From: an uncultured Candidatus Melainabacteria bacterium
Lineage (GTDB): Bacteria > Cyanobacteriota > Vampirovibrionia > Gastranaerophilales > Gastranaerophilaceae
Assembly (NCBI GenBank): GCA_934692665.1
Contig: CAKUUG010000015.1
Span: forward strand, 1 to 35,580
Direction of reading: 5' to 3'
Length of the DNA: 35,580 nt
Position 1 is the stretch's first letter. Each line of letters opens with the position of its first letter. The position numbers and the translations under genes are program-made. Positions 31,498 to 35,580 of this stretch are shown in pieces. The notes beneath the pieces are model-generated. The model was not told the DNA's origin and did no database searches. It saw only the letters and a list, made by a program, of their open reading frames with translations.

Positions 31498-33690
31498 TTA
31501 TTTTATTTTTTCTTTTTCTTCTTTATTTTCGGCAGGTTCGGTTTTATTTACACCTGCTTTTTCTGTTAGAGTCTTTTTGCCTGTAGCTTTTCTAAACAAT
31601 CTGCTCCAAGCACCCATTAAGCCTTTTTTGTTTAATTGTTCTTGTTCAAATTCTATTATTTCTTCTTTTGATTGTTTTTTGCGTATTGGTTGGCAAGTTG
31701 ATTTTCTAACCAATGCTTCATTTGTTGTTTCTTCTGCAATCGCAACCATACCTGCACCAATCAAGTTTTTGTTGAGTTGTGTTTTGAACAATGAATTACC
31801 AACATTCATAATTGTGCCATTGATGATAAAGTTAGCCAATTTGTGTCCGAGTCTTTGTTTTACTTCAGCTGCAGCACCTTCTGTGTCTTGTCCGTTGGAT
31901 TCAATTAAAACTTTGTTTCTGTAATCGTTTACAAAGAAATAAGTAGAAATTGCAGTAACTAATGTTCTTGAAAAATTAGCCAAGTCGCCTGTTTCCATCT
32001 CGAATTCAAAGTTTCCTGTTTTCTTTTTCAACTCTTCGACTACTTTTGCTGTGTCAACTTTATTGGTTGTTTTGTCTTTGTTTTTGTTATAAATCTTGTA
32101 CAATTGTGCAATTGCTCTTTTATCCAAATCTTTTGCAATTTTATCTTGTGCAGGTTTGTGAGTTATTTTGTTATAACCCCATTCCAAACCTTTTGCAGGA
32201 GCAGAAAATATTGTATATAAAGTTTTGAATATCTTTGTAAAACCGTTATAGAAACCTGTAATCAAGAATCTGTTAGATTTAAGTTTTATTTCATTGGTTG
32301 GCATAATGTTTTTAGCAGAATTGCCGTTTAATAATTCTCTATATCTATTGATTACCGGTTGCAATTCTTCTGAATCAATGCTATCTATGTATTTTTTGAA
32401 GTTTGCTAATTCGTCGCCTTTTATTACTTCTGTCTTTTTAATCAAATTATCTTCTATTTTTTTGAAAAGTCCGGAAGCTTTTTTGCCGACTTTTGTTTTT
32501 CCTGAAAAATAAAGCAGACCCGCACCTGCAATCGCACCACCAACTATTTTCAATGCAGATTTTAGTTTGTTTTTTTGTTTTGGTTCTGATTTATTTTCAG
32601 TATTTGAAGTCGTGTCTGTATCTCTATTTAATTCTTTTAAAATATTCAAACTTGCAAAACTGCCATCTTTTTGTGCAAAGTCTTTAAATAAAACAGCATT
32701 GTTTACCGTTCCTTTAAAAGGTGTTGCTGCATTTGCCGGTTTTTGTACAGAATTTTGCTCTTGTTGTTGTTTTGTTTTATCGTTTGTATTCTTCTTTTGT
32801 GCATATTCTTTTGCTTTTTCAGGAGTCAAAGGACCAATCGGAGTTTTACTTATCAGTCTTGAACCTATTTCTGAAATCAATGCACTGGCTGCAATAGATA
32901 TAGCTGATAATACCATGTTGTTTTTGATATGTTTATCTAATGCACCCATTGTAATAAACGTCAAACCTGCAGACAATGCCATTCTGGACATTTCTTGTTT
33001 GAAACGAGATTTTTGAGCTTTTTGTGCTTCTTCTTTATTATCTTTTCGAAGCATAGAAATATTGTAAAAGTCGTTTGCAGAATATATAGCAGAAACTGTT
33101 GATGTTAACATTCTGTTTAACGTTCTTTCATCACGACTTTTGTAATTTCTGCTGCTTTTTGCCAAATTTCTTGCAACAACGTTTGCAAAATCTTCCGGTT
33201 TATTCGGATTGTATTGCGAAACGATATCAAGAATATTTTGGTTAAGTTTTTGATTGTTTACATTTTGTATATGTTTTTGAATAATACCGTCTTTTTTTGG
33301 ATTTTTTACAAAGAAACTTGCAATATCCAGCCACATATCTTTAAAAGGATATTTCAGCGTTGATACCAAATCTTTTATAAATCCTGCTTGTTTGTATTCA
33401 AAACCTGTTTTTTCACCAAATCTTCTTAAAGATTCTGCCAAATCCTTATCAGCTATTGTATTTTCAATTGTTTCCAGCTGTTTTTCAGTGAGCTTTATAG
33501 TATTTCCTACAAAAAAGTCTCTTGTTTTGCTAACGGCTGAAGAGACATCGGGCATCTTTGCCCCAAAAGTTAATGTTGAATTGTTGTTTAAATTGTTATT
33601 GCATTTTTGAGGGAACTTATCCTTAAAGACTTCCGACTGTTGTCTTTTATTAATGTAAGTTCTATTAATGTTATTTGTTGTTAGTTTCAT
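31498..33690 (-). CDS. Large membrane-associated protein with F-x-G tag, lineage-specific family (copy B)
   Basis: 730 residues. An Asn/Gln-rich start (MKLTTNNINRTYINKRQQSE) leads to the tag 'TLTFGAKMPDV' (Phe42-Gly43); a second 'ATPFKGTV' lies mid-protein. Two copies of one helical module are visible: 'AIYSANDFYNISMLRKDNKE...' to 'AASALISEIGSRLI' (about 195-278) and 'AISTYFFVNDYRNKVLIESN...' to 'AIAEETTNEALVRK' (about 573-658). Between them are a Gln/Asn/Lys linker and a Gly-rich helix 'IVGGAIAGAGLLYFSG'. The tail is Lys/Glu-rich. It shares the plan of the 14835-16847 protein. No known domain is recognised. A weak AGGA lies just before the ATG. Confidence 0.8.
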   Translation of the reverse strand: MKLTTNNINRTYINKRQQSEVFKDKFPQKCNNNLNNNSTLTFGAKMPDVSSAVSKTRDFFVGNTIKLTEKQLETIENTIADKDLAESLRRFGEKTGFEYKQAGFIKDLVSTLKYPFKDMWLDIASFFVKNPKKDGIIQKHIQNVNNQKLNQNILDIVSQYNPNKPEDFANVVARNLAKSSRNYKSRDERTLNRMLTSTVSAIYSANDFYNISMLRKDNKEEAQKAQKSRFKQEMSRMALSAGLTFITMGALDKHIKNNMVLSAISIAASALISEIGSRLISKTPIGPLTPEKAKEYAQKKNTNDKTKQQQEQNSVQKPANAATPFKGTVNNAVLFKDFAQKDGSFASLNILKELNRDTDTTSNTENKSEPKQKNKLKSALKIVGGAIAGAGLLYFSGKTKVGKKASGLFKKIEDNLIKKTEVIKGDELANFKKYIDSIDSEELQPVINRYRELLNGNSAKNIMPTNEIKLKSNRFLITGFYNGFTKIFKTLYTIFSAPAKGLEWGYNKITHKPAQDKIAKDLDKRAIAQLYKIYNKNKDKTTNKVDTAKVVEELKKKTGNFEFEMETGDLANFSRTLVTAISTYFFVNDYRNKVLIESNGQDTEGAAAEVKQRLGHKLANFIINGTIMNVGNSLFKTQLNKNLIGAGMVAIAEETTNEALVRKSTCQPIRKKQSKEEIIEFEQEQLNKKGLMGAWSRLFRKATGKKTLTEKAGVNKTEPAENKEEKEKIK

Positions 33691-33843
33691 CTTCCTACAC
33701 TAAATCAAGTTAAAATTTGATTCTCTACTACCACACTATCATAAGAAAACCAAACAACAATTTTTTTTGCTAGTTTTTTTAAGTTTTTTGTATTTTTGTT
33801 AATAATTTGTATTATTTGAAAAAATAAACTATCTTTTTAATAT

Positions 33844-35397
33844 ATGGAAAGACTGGCAAAAATACTTATTGTTGATGACGAACCAATGGTTACAAAAACC
33901 CTTTCAATGCTGTTAGGACTAGAGGGTTTTTCTAATGTTTGTGCTTTTAACAATCCAAAAGAAGCTCTGAATTTCTTAAAAAAAGAAGAAACTGATTTAA
34001 TTATCAGCGATTTTATCATGCCGGAAATGAATGGGATTGATTTTTTAACAGAAGCAAAAAAAATACAAAAAAATATTTCAACAATTCTTCTAACAGGTTA
34101 CGCAGACAAAGAAAACGCAATAAGAGCAATCAACGAAATAGGTATTTTTAAATACATAGAAAAGCCTTGGGATAATGCAAATTTAATCATCAACATAAAA
34201 AACGCTCTCACGCAAACAAGACTCAAAAAAGAATTAAATCAAAAAATTCTAGAGTTAGAAGAAGCAAACAAAAAATTAGAAAACTATTCAAAAAACCTTG
34301 AAAACAAAGTTCAACAAAGAACAGAAGAACTATCAAAAAGCAACTTAAAACTTTCTGCGGTCATTTCCGGATGTGCAGATGGGATTGCTTTGTTAAATGA
34401 AGATTTCGCAATTACGAGCATAAATCAGGCCGGTTCTGATTTGTTCGGACAAAATAAAGAAACAATCATTGCAACAAATCTTTTTGATTTGGCGTTTTGC
34501 GAAAAGAAACGTTTTTCGAAAAGTGAGTTTGAAAAAAAACAAAGTATCTTTTTAAGAAACTACAACATAATAAATTACAAAAACGACGCAAAAATCCCTG
34601 TTGAAATCAGTATCGCACAAATTCAAAATGAAAATGAAAACGAAAAATCTTATATAGCGGTAATTAGAGATGTTACTTATCAGAAAGAAACAGAAAGATT
34701 GAGAGACGATTTTATTGCAACTTTGACCCATGATCTCAGAACTCCTCTTTTGGCAACGATTTCCGGATTAGATTTTATTTTAAACAAATCTTTAGGAGAT
34801 ATTACAAAAGAACAAGGTGACCTTTTTTCAGCAATGAAAAAAAGTTCAGAAGATATGTTGGGGCTTGTTAATGCTCTGCTTGAAGTTTACAAATATGAAG
34901 CAGGCAAAACGTATTTATGTAAAACTAAATTTGACATACTAAAACTCACAAACGAATGCACAAAAGAACTTCTTCCATTAGCACAAAAGTACGATATAAA
35001 AATAAACACAAATTGCAAAGAAAAAGAACTTTTTGTTAATGCAGACAAAAACGAAATAAGACGTGTAATCACGAATTTAATCGGAAATGCAATAAAACAC
35101 TCGCAAGAAAGTTCAAAAATAGAAATAGACATCAACAAAAACGACAAAGATTTAAAATTTGATGTAACAGACGATGGTATCGGTTTGTCAAAAGATGATT
35201 GCGACAAATTATTCAATCGCTTTTCACAAGGCACAAACCAAAAACGTTCCAGCTCAACGGGTTTGGGCTTATATTTATCAAGACAAATAATTGAAGCACA
35301 CAACGGAAAAATTTATGTAAATTCAAAACTAAACGAAGGTTCAAAATTTACATTTGAATTAAAAAATTCCATAAATGATTGTAAGGTAATTTTATGA
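33844..35397 (+). CDS. REC-PAS-histidine kinase hybrid
   Basis: 517 residues, soluble. REC domain 1-120 is intact: Asp12-Asp13-type pocket in 'ILIVDDEPMV', phosphoacceptor Asp56 in 'LIISDFIMPEMNGIDF', Thr in 'ILLTGYAD' and Lys in 'KYIEKPWDN'. A coiled coil (about 125-165), a PAS domain (about 165-280), HisKA with His296 in 'FIATLTHDLRTPLLATISGL', and HATPase_c with 'VITNLIGNAIKHSQ', 'DDGIGLSKDDCDKLFNRFSQ' and 'STGLGLYLSRQII' follow. Its stop overlaps the start of the next regulator (ATGA), so the two are a pair. The N-terminal REC means this kinase is itself switched by another phosphodonor. No Shine-Dalgarno is seen before the ATG. Confidence 0.92.
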   Translation: MERLAKILIVDDEPMVTKTLSMLLGLEGFSNVCAFNNPKEALNFLKKEETDLIISDFIMPEMNGIDFLTEAKKIQKNISTILLTGYADKENAIRAINEIGIFKYIEKPWDNANLIINIKNALTQTRLKKELNQKILELEEANKKLENYSKNLENKVQQRTEELSKSNLKLSAVISGCADGIALLNEDFAITSINQAGSDLFGQNKETIIATNLFDLAFCEKKRFSKSEFEKKQSIFLRNYNIINYKNDAKIPVEISIAQIQNENENEKSYIAVIRDVTYQKETERLRDDFIATLTHDLRTPLLATISGLDFILNKSLGDITKEQGDLFSAMKKSSEDMLGLVNALLEVYKYEAGKTYLCKTKFDILKLTNECTKELLPLAQKYDIKINTNCKEKELFVNADKNEIRRVITNLIGNAIKHSQESSKIEIDINKNDKDLKFDVTDDGIGLSKDDCDKLFNRFSQGTNQKRSSSTGLGLYLSRQIIEAHNGKIYVNSKLNEGSKFTFELKNSINDCKVIL

Positions 35398-35580
35398 CAG
35401 AAAAAAAAATAAGTATTTTGCTTGTAGAAGACCATGAGTTCACCAGAATAGGACTTTCAATGACAATAAAAAACATACCGTCATTGAATCTCGTTGCAGA
35501 AGCAAAAGATGGACAAGAAGCAATTATTTTTGCCCAAAAATACAATCCTGATGTTATTTTGAGGGATATAGGTTTGCCAA
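35394..35580 (+). CDS. Response regulator, NarL/FixJ type, N-terminal part
   Basis: 62 residues of a REC domain before the window ends: 'ISILLVEDHEFTRIGLSMTI' with Glu12-Asp13, then 'VAEAKDGQEAIIFA' and 'NPDVILRDIGLP' with phosphoacceptor Asp58. The 'E-D-H-x-x-x-R-x-G-L' start is typical of NarL-type regulators with a C-terminal LuxR helix-turn-helix, which would lie beyond the edge. It overlaps the kinase stop by 4 bases and is most likely its partner. Confidence 0.88.
   Translation, partial: MTEKKISILLVEDHEFTRIGLSMTIKNIPSLNLVAEAKDGQEAIIFAQKYNPDVILRDIGLP

Noticed and set aside
32567..33016. Plus-strand 149-codon frame inside the F-x-G protein gene
   Set aside because: Cys/Phe-rich translation opposite a clear family member; no ribosome site.
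33691..33702. Leaderless promoter for F-x-G copy B (TAGTGT 6 bases before ATG)
   Set aside because: The hexamer is weak, no -35 is visible, and AGGA overlaps the gap, so the call is uncertain.
33825..33843. Leaderless promoter for the REC-PAS-kinase gene
   Set aside because: TTGTAT and TATCTT can be placed 16 bases apart, but the -10 ends 8 bases from the ATG and is a poor match, so it was not counted with the five exact cases.

Overview
The window is AT-rich, tightly packed bacterial chromosome. There are no phage, transposase or CRISPR genes. The likely source is a non-photosynthetic cyanobacterial relative, the Melainabacteria/Vampirovibrionia (Gastranaerophilales) type. This rests on very low GC, a plant/cyanobacterial-type glutamate-cysteine ligase, a Tic20-like membrane protein, a FliA/WhiG sigma factor, a FliO-like protein and two large membrane proteins with an N-terminal F-x-G tag. 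The taxonomic call is an inference.

Layout. (1) 1-370 holds the start of a sigma-28 type factor, running left out of the window. (2) 476-898 is a small exported protein with its own promoter and terminator. (3) 1020-13745 is a minus-strand train of 13 genes with no gap over 14 bases: a Cys-rich small protein, a TPR protein, a Tic20-like protein, FliO-like, NeuB-like synthase, KdsC-like phosphatase, a second TPR protein, LysC, TilS, Hpt, SbcD, SbcC and a broken flavodiiron protein (FprA). It appears to start at a leaderless promoter and end at a strong terminator. (4) 13789-17860, plus strand: gshB, a large F-x-G membrane protein, a small secreted protein and an acetyltransferase. (5) 17853-21656, minus strand: a histidine kinase, a CheY-like regulator and a degenerate PilB/GspE ATPase in one operon. 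(6) gshA (minus) and rsmA-ispE (plus) diverge from a 70-base gap. (7) 24751-26519 has a tiny hypothetical gene, a DUF1848 protein and a small membrane protein. (8) 26641-26927 has tRNA-Leu(UAG), a terminator and a partial duplication of the tRNA 5' end around a small hairpin element. (9) 26962-33690, minus strand: glycosyltransferase, lysS, a phosphohexomutase and a second F-x-G membrane protein. (10) 33844 to the end: a REC-PAS-histidine kinase coupled to a NarL-type regulator cut by the window edge.

How the genes work together: gshA and gshB supply the two steps of glutathione synthesis from separate loci. NeuB-like and KdsC-like proteins form a nonulosonic-acid synthase/phosphatase pair for surface glycans. 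SbcC and SbcD form one nuclease. Two signalling operons are present, one tied to a likely inactive type IV pilus-type ATPase.

The most notable signals are: five start codons placed exactly 6 bases after a -10 box (leaderless mRNAs), two of them face to face; an out-of-frame deletion in fprA that removes the bridging Asp ligand; a module that occurs twice in each F-x-G protein; and the rearranged tRNA-Leu flank.
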